A DNA stretch of 64,000 nt, from the NCBI RefSeq assembly GCF_002929825.1, contig NZ_PJJN01000024.1, forward strand, positions 19,451 to 83,450, written 5' to 3'. The stretch comes from Cryobacterium sp. Y29. GTDB lineage: Bacteria; Actinomycetota; Actinomycetes; Actinomycetales; Microbacteriaceae. The position numbers were made by a program, and so were the translations under genes. How positions within the stretch are numbered: position 1 is the stretch's first letter; each line of letters starts with the position of its first letter. Under the pieces are notes generated by a model. That model ran no database searches and had not been told where the DNA came from. It worked only from the letters and a program-made list of their open reading frames with translations. Below are positions 1 through 8,662 of this stretch, piece after piece.

Positions 1-830
1 ACACCCCCCGAGGTGTCGGTCGAGAGGATGGGGCCAATCTCCTTGGTCCACGGGCCGTCGATTGAGGCAGCCGTTGCCGCACCGACGGCGTAATGGTCAC
101 CTCCGTAGGAGTTCGCGGAGTAGAGCATCACAAGTCCTGAATCTCGAGCCACAATGGTCGGAGCCTCGATAAGGTTGCCTTCCCAGTCTTCGGTTTGCTT
201 CAGGATCCTGATGGGATCGCTCGTGAGGCTGCGTCCATTCGGAGAGAGCGTAGCCGCTTGAATCCACGTGTCGAGTTCGCAACAGTTCCCGTCATTTTTC
301 CAAACGAGGTACAGGACGTCGTCGATGACGACCGTGCTTGCATCGATTGCACCACCTTGGTCTTCTGGACACACGATCATGGCGTCGCCCTGAACGGTGA
401 ATGGTCCGGCTGGATCGGTGGCCGTGGCAACACCGATGCACTGCAGCGTTGGCGCAAAATTCGTCGCTGTAAAGTACATCACGAAGGAGTCGTCGGTGAG
501 TCGCGTTACTTCGGGTGCCCAGGTCTTCCCCGGAATGATCCAGCTCGGGAGCTCCGGCAACGCGTCGGGAAGGACCTTCCAATCGAGAAGATCGGCGGAC
601 GAGGCCACCTGCACGTTGCGGTTGTTGTCGTTGGTGGCATAGGCGAAGTACGTGCCGTCCACTTTCACCACGTCGGGATCCGCAAAATTCACGTTGAGTA
701 CGGGGGCGCCAACTGTGGCAAGCGTTGGGGGCGTTGATTGCTCTTCGGCTGCCGTGCAACCGGTCATTGCGCAGGCGGTCATAATTGCTGCAGACACCCA
801 GGCTAAAGATGCGCGGTGAGCCGACTTCAT
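1..830 (-). CDS. Glycoside hydrolase family 43 lipoprotein, 3' end beyond window
   Basis: Reading the minus strand from ATG at 830 gives an open frame to the window edge (about 276 residues seen). It starts with a basic, then hydrophobic, signal peptide and a lipobox ending MTGC, so the enzyme is probably anchored outside the membrane. The mature part shows features of the GH43 five-bladed propeller: NFADPDVV near residue 50 carries the catalytic-base Asp, and LIEAPTIV near residue 220 fits the general-acid Glu. GH43 enzymes remove arabinose, xylose or galactose units from glycans; the substrate cannot be told here. It starts 6 bases after the stop of the permease gene, so it is the last visible gene of the transporter operon. 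Truncation is only by the window edge. Confidence 0.85.
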   Translation of the reverse strand, partial: MKSAHRASLAWVSAAIMTACAMTGCTAAEEQSTPPTLATVGAPVLNVNFADPDVVKVDGTYFAYATNDNNRNVQVASSADLLDWKVLPDALPELPSWIIPGKTWAPEVTRLTDDSFVMYFTATNFAPTLQCIGVATATDPAGPFTVQGDAMIVCPEDQGGAIDASTVVIDDVLYLVWKNDGNCCELDTWIQAATLSPNGRSLTSDPIRILKQTEDWEGNLIEAPTIVARDSGLVMLYSANSYGGDHYAVGAATAASIDGPWTKEIGPILSTDTSGG

Positions 831-836
831 GGGGTG

Positions 837-1718
837 CTATCCCTTGACGCCGGAGCGAGAAACGCCCTCGATGATGAAGCGCTGGAGGAAGATGAACAGC
901 GCGAGCACTGGCACGCTCGCGACGACCGCGCCGGCCATGAGTAGGTCATAGCGCACAGCATTTGCGGATTGAAGCGTGGACAGGCCAGCAGGCAAGGTTT
1001 GTACCTCCGGGCTGAACAAGACGTAGACGGGCCAGAGGAAGTCATTCCAGTTGCCGAGAAAGGCGAGCAGCGCGAGTGTTGCGAGAGCGGGTTTGGCGAG
1101 CGGCAGAATTACTTGAGTGAAGATCACGAATCGGTTCGCCCCATCGAGCCGGGCCGCCTCCTCTAACTCGATCGGCAGGCCCACAAAGAACTGTCGCATG
1201 AAGAACACTCCAAAAGCGGATGCCGCCGTTGGAACGATGATCGCGACGAGCGAGTTGAGCCACCCCAGTTCACTCACGATGAGGTAATTGGGAATCACCA
1301 GGATCACCGGCGGCACCAGCAGAGTCGCGACGATGATGACGAAGACGAAGTTCTTGCCGCGAAACTGCATTCGTGCCAGCGGATACGCCGCGAGTGACGC
1401 CGTGATGACGACCAGCGTGGCGTTGAGGGCGGCTGCGACCATGCTGTTTGCGAACCATTGCAGCACGGGTGTAGCGGTGCCGGGAGCGAGAATAGACGCA
1501 AAAGCCTGTAGAGAAATCGGATTGGGAATCCACGACGGTGGAATAGCAGTCGCGTCGGCCCGGGTCTTGAGGCTGGTCACGATCATGAAGATGATCGGGC
1601 TGATGAACGCGATCGCGATCGCGCCGAGAACGACGACTCGAGTGATACTGCCACTCCCCCGGCGTGTTCGTGCTCCCGCACGCACCGTCGTCGTTGTCGT
1701 TGTCGTGAAATTACTCAC
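837..1718 (-). CDS. Carbohydrate ABC transporter permease, CUT1 MalG type
   Basis: A 293-residue inner-membrane permease with about six hydrophobic segments after a short Thr-rich and Arg-rich cytoplasmic start. The cytoplasmic EAA loop, where the ATPase docks, is clear near residue 185 (EEAARLDGANRF followed by LPLAKPA). This loop and the C-terminal GNWNDFLWP segment are typical of MalG-type subunits of oligosaccharide importers. The gene overlaps the MalF-type permease gene by 4 bases (ATGA), so the two are translationally coupled. No ATPase gene lies nearby. Actinobacterial CUT1 importers commonly share one ATPase (MsiK type) encoded elsewhere, and that is the likely case here. Confidence 0.93.
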   Translation of the reverse strand: MSNFTTTTTTTVRAGARTRRGSGSITRVVVLGAIAIAFISPIIFMIVTSLKTRADATAIPPSWIPNPISLQAFASILAPGTATPVLQWFANSMVAAALNATLVVITASLAAYPLARMQFRGKNFVFVIIVATLLVPPVILVIPNYLIVSELGWLNSLVAIIVPTAASAFGVFFMRQFFVGLPIELEEAARLDGANRFVIFTQVILPLAKPALATLALLAFLGNWNDFLWPVYVLFSPEVQTLPAGLSTLQSANAVRYDLLMAGAVVASVPVLALFIFLQRFIIEGVSRSGVKG

Positions 1719-2725
1719 GAGCGCACCTCCTTCTCGAGCTTCTTAGGCTGTTTCTCGCGAAAGATATAGAAGACAAAGGCGCTGATGGCCATGAGGAAGA
1801 TGGTTAGTACGTAACTCATCGCTGCTGCGCTACCCATCTGAAAGTTGCGTAGACCTGTGTCGGCGATCTGATAAATAGCCGTGCGCGTTTCACGTCCGGG
1901 GCCACCCTGGGTCATGAGATATGACTGACCGAACATATTGGCGGATGCGAGGAGGGTGATGATCGTGATAAACGACAGGATAGGCCTGAGCCCGGGAATC
2001 GTCACGTGCAGAAACTGCATCCATGGTCCGGCCCCATCAACCCGCGCGGCTTCATAGAGCTCAGTCGGGATGTCCTGAAGACCGGCAAGGTAGATGACGG
2101 CGTTGAATCCGAGAGTCCACCACACAGTCACTCCCACGAGCGCGACCCAGGCCGCGGGCGTCGTAGTTGTCCACGCGGTATCGTCCGGGAGTCCGAGGAG
2201 TCCCAGATAGTGGTTCACGAGTCCAATGTTGTTGTCGAGCAGGTATCGCCAGAGTACCGAGATGACGGCGACGCCGAGCACGTAGGGGGCGAAGTAGATG
2301 GCTCGGAGAAAGTCTCGCCCGGGAAACTTTTTGCTCATGAGAAGGGCAACGGCGAGTGGGACGATCAGGAGCAACGGCACGCTGAGTGCCGTGAAGATTC
2401 CGGTGGCCCGCATTGATCCCCAGAACGGTCCAGAAACCGTCGATCCGGGCGAGAACAAGGCGACGTAGTTATCGAAGCCGACAAAGGGCTTGTTTGGCAG
2501 CGTGTAGTCCCAGGAATGGAGACTGATCCACACCCCTAGAACTGCCGGGAGGATGACGAAGCCGCCAAACAGCAGCAGGTACGGGGCGAGAAAGAGCCAG
2601 GGCGTTGTGATCCACTGTTGCCGAGTGCCCGTTCGTATTCCACGGTTCTGCGACCTCGGTTCGGAAGCCGAGGGGCGGCGCGCCCTCCCCGTAGGGAGGA
2701 CGCGCTCACCGACCTTCGTCGACAT
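1715..2725 (-). CDS. Carbohydrate ABC transporter permease, CUT1 MalF type
   Basis: A 336-residue permease with an Arg-rich cytoplasmic N-terminus of about 40 residues and then six hydrophobic segments beginning at WLFLAPYLLLFGGF. The EAA loop reads YEAARVDGAGPWMQF, with LPGL-type continuation, near residue 230. It forms a heterodimer with the MalG-type subunit encoded next to it. The gene starts 3 bases after the stop of the binding-protein gene. A strong hairpin (2678-2705) lies within its first 50 bases and may lower its translation relative to the binding protein. No better internal start exists between the ATG at 2725 and the first membrane segment. Confidence 0.92.
   Translation of the reverse strand: MSTKVGERVLPTGRARRPSASEPRSQNRGIRTGTRQQWITTPWLFLAPYLLLFGGFVILPAVLGVWISLHSWDYTLPNKPFVGFDNYVALFSPGSTVSGPFWGSMRATGIFTALSVPLLLIVPLAVALLMSKKFPGRDFLRAIYFAPYVLGVAVISVLWRYLLDNNIGLVNHYLGLLGLPDDTAWTTTTPAAWVALVGVTVWWTLGFNAVIYLAGLQDIPTELYEAARVDGAGPWMQFLHVTIPGLRPILSFITIITLLASANMFGQSYLMTQGGPGRETRTAIYQIADTGLRNFQMGSAAAMSYVLTIFLMAISAFVFYIFREKQPKKLEKEVRS
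2678..2705. promoter_or_regulatory. Hairpin at the 5' end of the MalF-type permease gene
   Basis: The arms 2678-2688 and 2695-2705 pair over 11 bases with one mismatch around a 6-base loop. It lies 20-47 bases inside the permease gene, just after the binding-protein gene. Binding-protein importer operons often carry hairpins here that reduce expression of the membrane subunits; that role is inferred. Confidence 0.4.
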
Positions 2726-2728
2726 TGG

Positions 2729-4036
2729 TCAGCCCCCGAACGAGGCTTTGTTGTCGTCCATGAGTTTCGTCGCCGTACCGGCAGCTTTTTTGAGAGCCTC
2801 ACTTGGCGTCGTTGCTCCTTGAACCCCGTCGGCGACCGCAATTTCGAGGGTCTCGGCCTGCACTCCACCGATCCCGGGAATGGGCGGCAGGAAACGCATC
2901 GAGTTGATCGTCTCCGCGATGGCCGCCTGCGGGAGGCCGTCGAGAGCGCCCGCATCGCGTACCGATTGACGAGCGGGGATCATGCCCGAGCCTGCCCACT
3001 CGGCCGATTGCTCGCTCATCCAGGCGATGAATACCTTCGACGCGTTGACTTTGTTCTGGTCGGCGTTGCTTTGGCGCGGAAGGAAGAAGTTGTGGGAGTT
3101 GGCCCAAACAGCGTCTGTTTCGCCGATTGTGGGAATCGGGGCGACCGCGTACGGAAGACCGGACTCGGCGAGATCGTTGATCTGCCAGATGCCGTCCCAG
3201 CTAATCGAGGTCTCACCGTTCTTGAAAGCGACGTATTGAGAGTCGATGGCGACGTCACTCGGGCTGTAACCGTCGTCCACGATAGAGCGCTGCCATTCAA
3301 GTGCCTCTACTCCGGCCTCTGAATCAAACGTGGCTCCGTCGTCGCCATACGGTTCACCGCCGTTCTGCCAGAGCAAGGAGAGATTCATGAGGTGGCTTGG
3401 CCACCTCGTCGGCATCCAGAAGGGAGTTTCATAGCCAGCTGCCTGAAGTTTGTCGAGGGCATCTTGCAAGGAAGCCGCATCGGTTGGGGCCTCCGTGATC
3501 CCCGCGGCGGCGAAATGTTCGGTGTTGTAGTACATGGCTAGGGAATGCACGTCGAGCGGAATGCCGTATCGGGCGTCCTTATAGACGCCAGCATCCCAGA
3601 CGTCCTCGGTAAAGTCATCCGACGTCAGACCCAATTCTTCGGTGAGATCGTCGATGGGTACGATGACGTTTCGTGCGGCATTGGTCGCGAGCTGGTCCAG
3701 GTGCATCACGCCGACGTCCGGGCCCTCTCCAGCAGTCACCGCAGCGGGAAGACGCTGGTAGAAGTCAGTCCATTGCATCGTGTTTGAGACAACCTTGATG
3801 TTGTCGTGCTCCGCGTTGAAGTCGGAGACCATCGTCTCCATGAACGGGCCATCACCGCCGGTGAATCCGTTCCAGTAGGACAGCTCAACTTCAGGTCCGG
3901 CGTATTCACCGGTGAAGGGCTCACTTGCCGCCTGGTCGGTTCCGCCCGCGGAGCATCCGGCGAGAACCAGCACAAGTGCGGCACCGAGAGCGGTGACCCC
4001 CAGTACTCGCCGCCCGGAGAAGTCTTTCTGCTTCAT
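2729..4036 (-). CDS. Extracellular sugar-binding lipoprotein (family 1)
   Basis: A 435-residue solute-binding protein that delivers an oligosaccharide to the MalFG-type permeases encoded next to it. The N-terminus is a signal peptide with lipobox LAGCSAGG, so the mature protein is tethered by the Cys near residue 28. The body has the family-1 pattern: LSYWNGFTGGDG at the start of the first lobe, GEGPDVGVMHLDQ in the hinge region, and a Trp-rich second lobe (SISWDGIWQIND). A good ribosome-binding site (GAGGAGG) precedes the ATG. It is the first gene of an operon running 4036 to beyond 1. A LacI-type operator candidate lies about 110 bases upstream. Confidence 0.94.
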   Translation of the reverse strand: MKQKDFSGRRVLGVTALGAALVLVLAGCSAGGTDQAASEPFTGEYAGPEVELSYWNGFTGGDGPFMETMVSDFNAEHDNIKVVSNTMQWTDFYQRLPAAVTAGEGPDVGVMHLDQLATNAARNVIVPIDDLTEELGLTSDDFTEDVWDAGVYKDARYGIPLDVHSLAMYYNTEHFAAAGITEAPTDAASLQDALDKLQAAGYETPFWMPTRWPSHLMNLSLLWQNGGEPYGDDGATFDSEAGVEALEWQRSIVDDGYSPSDVAIDSQYVAFKNGETSISWDGIWQINDLAESGLPYAVAPIPTIGETDAVWANSHNFFLPRQSNADQNKVNASKVFIAWMSEQSAEWAGSGMIPARQSVRDAGALDGLPQAAIAETINSMRFLPPIPGIGGVQAETLEIAVADGVQGATTPSEALKKAAGTATKLMDDNKASFGG

Positions 4037-4142
4037 GATCGTTCGTCCTCCTCATTGAAAACATCGCTCAGCGACCCATGCGCAAAGCCGGCCTCATTCT
4101 CTCCGCACGTAACGGTGCGTCAAACAAGTGCCTACAGCCAAT

Positions 4143-4156
4143 GTACAGCGCTAGAA
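4143..4156. promoter_or_regulatory. Probable LacI-family operator upstream of the transporter operon
   Basis: The 14-mer GTACAGCGCTAGAA matches the perfect palindrome TTACAGCGCTGTAA at 5291-5304 at 11 of 14 positions, with the central CAGCGCT kept. It lies between the divergent LacI gene and the transporter operon. The central-CG palindrome is typical of LacI/GalR operators. The assignment to the adjacent regulator is inference. Confidence 0.6.
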
Positions 4157-4255
4157 AGATATTTGTTTACATATGGCAAATCCGACCCACGTGCCGTTTC
4201 CAGCACCAGCTGCAGTCGCCCTAGGATGGTCCGGACCGGACTGGACGGGACAAAC

Positions 4256-5269
4256 ATGGCAAGAATTCGACTCATCGACGTTGCGGAACTTGCAGGCGTG
4301 TCCATGAAGACCGTCTCGAACGTCGTTCACAGCTATCCCCACGTGGCTCCAGCCCTTCGCGAGAAGGTGCAAGCCGCCATCGACCAGCTGGGGTATCGCC
4401 CCAACCTGACGGCACGGCGCTTGGCTACCGGGAAAACCGGAATGATCGCCCTGGCCATCCCGGAAATCGACCACCCGTACTTTTCGGAGCTATCACGCCA
4501 CATGGCAGAGGAAGCAACCCGGCGGGGATACCGCGTCATCATCGAGCAGACGTTGAGCGATCCTGATTTAGAGCGAGCGGTACTCATCGATCGCGAAGCG
4601 GGACTGGTCGACGGCGTGATCTTTCACCCCGTCCGCATGGAAACGCTTGACATTGCCAAGCTCGATGCTGGCACTTCCCTGGTTTTACTCGGCGAGGCCG
4701 CCATACCCGTTATGACCGACCACGTGATGATCGACAACGTCTCGGCCGCCCTCGATGCTACTCGGCATCTTGTGGCAAGCGGATGCCGTCGCATTGCCTT
4801 CCTCGGAGTCATCGCGGCCGACATCACTGGTTCGACAAATCAGCGTCTTCTCGGCTACCAACAGGGCCTGCTGGAGGCAGGGGTTCGATTGGATCCCGAG
4901 CTCGTCTTCACTGCGCTGGAATTCACGGCGGAGGCCGGCCTTCGTTCAGTCACTGAGGCGATCGAGCGCGGGGTGCGTTTCGACGGCGTGGTCTGTCGCG
5001 ACGACCGGTTCGCGATCGGCGCGCTGAAGGCCCTCCATGATTCCGGGCGCTCGGTACCCGGTGATGTAGCCGTGGTCGGCTGGGACAACACCTTCCTGGG
5101 TGCATACACCTCCCCGACGCTCACCTCGGTGGCGCCAAAGAAGACCGAACTTGTCGCGGCTGCCTTCGATCTCCTCGAGGAACGAATTGCTGGATATCGA
5201 GGCGTTGGCCGGCACCTGATCGTGGGGCATTCGCTCGCAGTGCGCGAGAGCGCTCCACACACTCCCTAG
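4256..5269 (+). CDS. LacI-family transcriptional regulator
   Basis: A 337-residue repressor. The N-terminal helix-turn-helix is textbook: IRLIDVAELAGVSMKTVSNV, followed by the hinge helix RRLATGKTG. The rest is the sugar-sensing periplasmic-binding-protein fold (ALAIPEIDHPYFSEL, then GWDNTF near the C-terminus). The ATG at 4256 is chosen because the HTH begins five residues later; the open frame extends upstream but that part is not protein-like. It sits between the divergent transporter operon and the GH2 gene, each with a related palindrome in front, so it most likely represses both until the imported sugar binds. Confidence 0.95.
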   Translation: MARIRLIDVAELAGVSMKTVSNVVHSYPHVAPALREKVQAAIDQLGYRPNLTARRLATGKTGMIALAIPEIDHPYFSELSRHMAEEATRRGYRVIIEQTLSDPDLERAVLIDREAGLVDGVIFHPVRMETLDIAKLDAGTSLVLLGEAAIPVMTDHVMIDNVSAALDATRHLVASGCRRIAFLGVIAADITGSTNQRLLGYQQGLLEAGVRLDPELVFTALEFTAEAGLRSVTEAIERGVRFDGVVCRDDRFAIGALKALHDSGRSVPGDVAVVGWDNTFLGAYTSPTLTSVAPKKTELVAAAFDLLEERIAGYRGVGRHLIVGHSLAVRESAPHTP

Positions 5270-5290
5270 CGTCTCCAATCTCGCCAAATT

Positions 5291-5304
5291 TTACAGCGCT
5301 GTAA
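5291..5304. promoter_or_regulatory. Perfect palindromic operator before the GH2 gene
   Basis: TTACAGCGCTGTAA is a perfect 14-base palindrome 21 bases upstream of the GH2 start and 22 bases after the LacI stop. A close relative lies at 4143-4156. Length, symmetry and central CG agree with LacI/GalR operators. Confidence 0.7.
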
Positions 5305-5324
5305 TTTGACGGCATGATTGCGGT

Positions 5325-7160
5325 ATGTCACGTTCTCTCCGGTTTTCTGCCAGTGCCCAGGGTGGCGTGTACCCCCGCCCCCAACTTGTTCGCCAGACTT
5401 GGCACGACTTGGCCGGTGAGTGGGCATTCGAACACGACGACCGGGACATTGGCAGGAACGAGCGCTGGTTCGCAAATGCTTCGCACCTGAGCCAGGTCAT
5501 CACAGTTCCATTCCCCCCCGAGTCGGAGTTGTCCGGAATCAGCGACCCTGGCTTCCACCCCGTTGTCTGGTACTCGCGCGTCATCAGCGCAGAAGACGTG
5601 GCCGCGAGCGGTCGTTCTTTAGAGCGTGACCGGGTGATACTTCATTTTGGGGCGGTCGACTACCGCGCATCTGTATGGATCGACGGCCAGTTCCTTGGGT
5701 CACACGAGGGCGGCCAGACGCCGTTCTCCTTTGACGTGACCGAAGCGCTGACGCTCCAAAAGGACTGCGTGCTCGTGGTTCGTGCTGAGGATGACCCTCA
5801 CGACGTCGCTCAGCCGCGCGGCAAACAGGATTGGCTTGAAGAGCCGCACGTGATTTGGTACCACCGTACGACGGGCATTTGGCAGCCGGTCTGGCTCGAG
5901 TCTGTTCCAGACCAGCGCATCGAAGCACTGAATTGGACCCCGAATGCGCAGGCTGGGAACGTTGAGATCGAGGTGGGCCTGAGCCGACGACCGGCGAGCG
6001 GTGTAAGCGTGCAGGTGGAACTGTCCATCGCGGGTGAAATCCTTGCGAGGCAGTCCTTCTTGACTCTGGAGCCGCGCTCTCTGGCAACCATTCAGATTGC
6101 GCGACAGTCAAACGGTCAGGCCTTCGAGACTCTGTTGTGGTCGCCGGAAAACCCGCGACTTATTGACGCGCATGTGTCAATCATTGCTGACGACGGGAGC
6201 ATTCTCGACGATTCTTACTCGTATTTTGGGTTACGCAGCGCCAGCGTCGCCGGCGGTAGGTTCCTACTCAATGACCGACCCTATTTCGTACGATCGGTGC
6301 TCGAGCAGGGATACTGGCCACAGTCCCACCTCGCTGCCCCTTCAGCCGAAGCCCTGCGCGCCGAAGTGGAGCTCATCAAGGCCCTCGGGTTCAACGCCGC
6401 AAGAATTCACGAAAAGGTCGAGGACCCCCGATTTCTTTATTGGGCGGATCGGCTCGGACTTCTCATTTGGGGTGAAATGGGGAGCACCTACGAGTTCTCT
6501 TCGGAGGCAGTGTCGCGAGTCACCCGCGAATGGACCGACGTGGTGCGCCGTGACCGATCACATCCGTCGATAGTCACTTGGGTTCCCCTCAATGAGAGTT
6601 GGGGCGTTCAACAGATCGCACATGACGACGCCCAGATGAGCTTCGCCCAGTCGCTCTACCACCTGACCCGATCGCTCGATCCGAGCCGCCCCGTCATTTC
6701 CAACGACGGCTGGGAGCACGCGATTTCTGACATCCTTACGATCCATGACTACGCGGGTACGGCCGAACAGCTCGATACCAACTACCGGGACATCGACGCC
6801 ATCCGTGCCCTCGTTGCGGGTATGGGCCCAGCTGGCCGCCGCCTCCAGCTCATCCCCCGGGAGATCGAGGGTCAGTCGATTATGGTCACTGAATTCGGCG
6901 GGGTCAGCTTCGCGCCGGACGCTGCCAATGACTCCTGGGGCTACACGACAGCAACGAGCCATGAGGACTTCGAAAGTCGAGTGTCAGGTCTCGTGGGCAG
7001 CCTTCGGGACAACCCAATACTCTCCGGCTTCTGTTACACCCAGCTAACGGACACCATGCAGGAGACGAACGGGCTGACAGACGCGAATCGGAAGCCCAAA
7101 CTGCCGATCGCCGTCATCCGCAGCATTGTGTCCGGGGAAGGCGCGCGCCCCCTCGAGTGA
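5325..7160 (+). CDS. Glycoside hydrolase family 2 enzyme
   Basis: A 611-residue cytoplasmic enzyme of the beta-galactosidase/beta-glucuronidase family. The N-terminal sugar-binding jelly roll (LAGEWAFEHDDRD to roughly residue 190) is followed by an immunoglobulin-like domain and a TIM barrel. The barrel holds the acid/base Glu in PLNESWG (about residue 424) and the nucleophile Glu in MVTEFGG (about residue 524). There is no signal peptide, so it acts on sugar already imported by the neighbouring CUT1 system. Paired with the exported GH43, it suggests use of an arabinosylated, xylosylated or galactosylated glycoside. No clear ribosome-binding site precedes the ATG, and the operator at 5291 lies immediately upstream. 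The exact linkage specificity is unknown. Confidence 0.92.
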   Translation: MSRSLRFSASAQGGVYPRPQLVRQTWHDLAGEWAFEHDDRDIGRNERWFANASHLSQVITVPFPPESELSGISDPGFHPVVWYSRVISAEDVAASGRSLERDRVILHFGAVDYRASVWIDGQFLGSHEGGQTPFSFDVTEALTLQKDCVLVVRAEDDPHDVAQPRGKQDWLEEPHVIWYHRTTGIWQPVWLESVPDQRIEALNWTPNAQAGNVEIEVGLSRRPASGVSVQVELSIAGEILARQSFLTLEPRSLATIQIARQSNGQAFETLLWSPENPRLIDAHVSIIADDGSILDDSYSYFGLRSASVAGGRFLLNDRPYFVRSVLEQGYWPQSHLAAPSAEALRAEVELIKALGFNAARIHEKVEDPRFLYWADRLGLLIWGEMGSTYEFSSEAVSRVTREWTDVVRRDRSHPSIVTWVPLNESWGVQQIAHDDAQMSFAQSLYHLTRSLDPSRPVISNDGWEHAISDILTIHDYAGTAEQLDTNYRDIDAIRALVAGMGPAGRRLQLIPREIEGQSIMVTEFGGVSFAPDAANDSWGYTTATSHEDFESRVSGLVGSLRDNPILSGFCYTQLTDTMQETNGLTDANRKPKLPIAVIRSIVSGEGARPLE

Positions 7161-7177
7161 CGGCTGAAGGATCGAGA

Positions 7178-7215
7178 CCCATCAGATTGTCACCGACCCA
7201 TCAGGTTGTCACCGA
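7178..7215. repeat. Tandem 19-base repeat in a gene-poor gap
   Basis: Two adjacent 19-base units (7178-7196 and 7197-7215) differ at one base; each begins CCCATCAG and ends TTGTCACCGA. A third partial copy of the ATTGTCACCGA part occurs near 7390. The repeats lie in the 446-base gap 7161-7606, which holds no convincing gene. They could be decayed ends of an insertion sequence; no transposase is seen next to them. Confidence 0.5.
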
Positions 7216-7606
7216 AAGTTTGGGAAAATCGCGGAATTCCCTGAATCTAGGGGGAACTGATCGGATCGTCTGTTCTGATACTAGCCGGTTGTCTCGGGTC
7301 GTCCACAGTCGAATTCGGTGAGTAAACGGTAGGCGCCGGCCGGAGATGAGTATCGGTCTGCTTGCGCTCCTCACGAAACTCAAGCTGACCATTGTCACCG
7401 ATCGAATTCGCGCTGCAGGGCAAGACTGCCGGGACATCGAAAAAGGGGAACGCCAAGGACAACCAACCATCTGCAGTTTCTTGCGGAGAACGCGCCCCGC
7501 GCCGAAGACGGGCCAGGTCGCCCAGGCACAGATAATGTGCTGCACCCATGGTCGCGTAGGAGGTCCCGCGTTGCGTTTCCTGTGCTTGGGCGTCAGCTGG
7601 CGCCTG

Positions 7607-7992
7607 CTACTTTCCCTTCCGCTGTTCCGCGGTGTAAACCATAAGCAGAGGCTCTCCCACCGCTCTCAGAACCGACCCCGTCTGATAGTCAACCTGAGGC
7701 ACCTTAGGGACAAGATTGCACGTTGTTGTGTAACCCGCCTTCGCCTCTCGATTCATCTTGTACAGGAAAGCGAACTGCAGATACAGCGCCCAGATAAACG
7801 ACAGGACCGCAACAGCGAACATAGGGAGCATCCAGGGCTGGATCGTTTCCTCCGTAGCTCCCGCAAGAAAATAGCTTGCCGCGGAAATGCCCGTGGACCC
7901 AAGGAGAATATTCCCCAGAGCCGAAGGGGACGGGCCATTTCGAGCGCGGTCGGTCCGGGGAGCATATCTGACTTATTCACCGTATTTGCCAT
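7607..7992 (-). pseudogene. Small membrane protein ORF, apparently frameshifted
   Basis: Translation from the ATG at 7992 gives MANTVNKSDMLPGPTALEMA and then leaves the protein-like frame near 7912-7920, in a run of four G. The neighbouring frame continues to 7607 with about 100 residues holding two hydrophobic segments (NILLGSTGISAASYFLAG and MLPMFAVAVLSFIWALYLQF) and a charged tail. One extra base in the G run would explain it, as mutation or sequencing error. The ATG overlaps the end of the Rhs fragment by 16 bases, which is the normal place for an immunity gene. That role is inference; no family is recognised. Without the shift, the gene would start inside the second frame at 7831. Confidence 0.4.
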
Positions 7993-8585
7993 CCTCGTTG
8001 TGCCCACTTGCCTGTACCAACGACGGTACCCGTAGTGTCGGCCATAAAGCCAAAGTTTCCCGCACCAGCCGCAGCCGCAGATCCAGAGAGCCTAAGGAGT
8101 GAACCCCCTGCGCCGCCAGCCAGACCTACGAGAGCCATGGTGCAGCCGATATCGATCCCTTTCCTGCAGGCGATGGCGGCACTGGCTCCCGACACGACGA
8201 CAGCTGCAACCGCCAGCACGGGCAACGCTACGGGTCCCGTCAACACGATCGCGGTAATGAACAGCGCAGCGCCCAAGACACCAAGACCAATTGCGACGGC
8301 GTCCCATCCGTCGTTGCCCGCTGCGGGTGCCTTCGCAGGTGCTTTGTTTGCCCCGCGCTCCGATATGGCACGTGAGTTCGGCTCCCCCGTCTGCTTGTTG
8401 ATGTCCGGTTGGCTACTGATTTTCCTAGCTCCACACATCACGGCCATGCACATCATGCGCTGACCGCTCAAGTCCAGATTGTTAATGGGGTCGGCCGGGT
8501 CGTCGTAGGAGTTGGTGACGCCTCCCTCAACCGGGTCAACGGAGAGGAACCGACCCAGGGCGGCGACATATTGCCGCTGCGTCAA
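7977..8585 (-). pseudogene. Orphan Rhs/YD-repeat C-terminal fragment
   Basis: The first residues, QRQYVAALGRFLSVDPVEGG followed by TNSYDDPADPINNLDLSG, are the hallmark end of the Rhs core, the point where the variable C-terminal tip begins. The roughly 150-residue tip has a linker (KAPAKAPAAG), two hydrophobic segments (VAIGLGVLGAALFITAIVL and LPVLAVAAVVVSGASAA) and a Gly/Ala-rich end. The frame is open upstream to about 8667 but loses all Rhs similarity before QRQY, so the large N-terminal part is missing and a break point lies near 8585. The only start there is a TTG without a ribosome-binding site. It is therefore a remnant, or an orphan tip of the kind left after Rhs recombination. Toxicity of the tip is unproven. 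Confidence 0.6.
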
Positions 8586-8650
8586 ATCTGCACCCGGGCA
8601 CCTGGTACGGATGATTACGACCGTATCTACAGCTTTATATCGGCGAGCGT

Positions 8651-8656
8651 TATAGT
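8651..8656 (+). promoter_or_regulatory. -10 element of a probable leaderless promoter
   Basis: TATAGT ends six bases before the GTG that begins the photolyase-like gene at 8663, so transcription should start at or next to the start codon. No ribosome-binding site precedes the GTG. Leaderless mRNAs are common in Actinobacteria. A -35 box is not evident. Confidence 0.5.
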
Positions 8657-8662
8657 GACCCG

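Noticed and set aside
195..759. Open frames on both strands inside the first 800 bases
   Set aside because: They are shadows of the GH43 gene, which uses a different minus frame.
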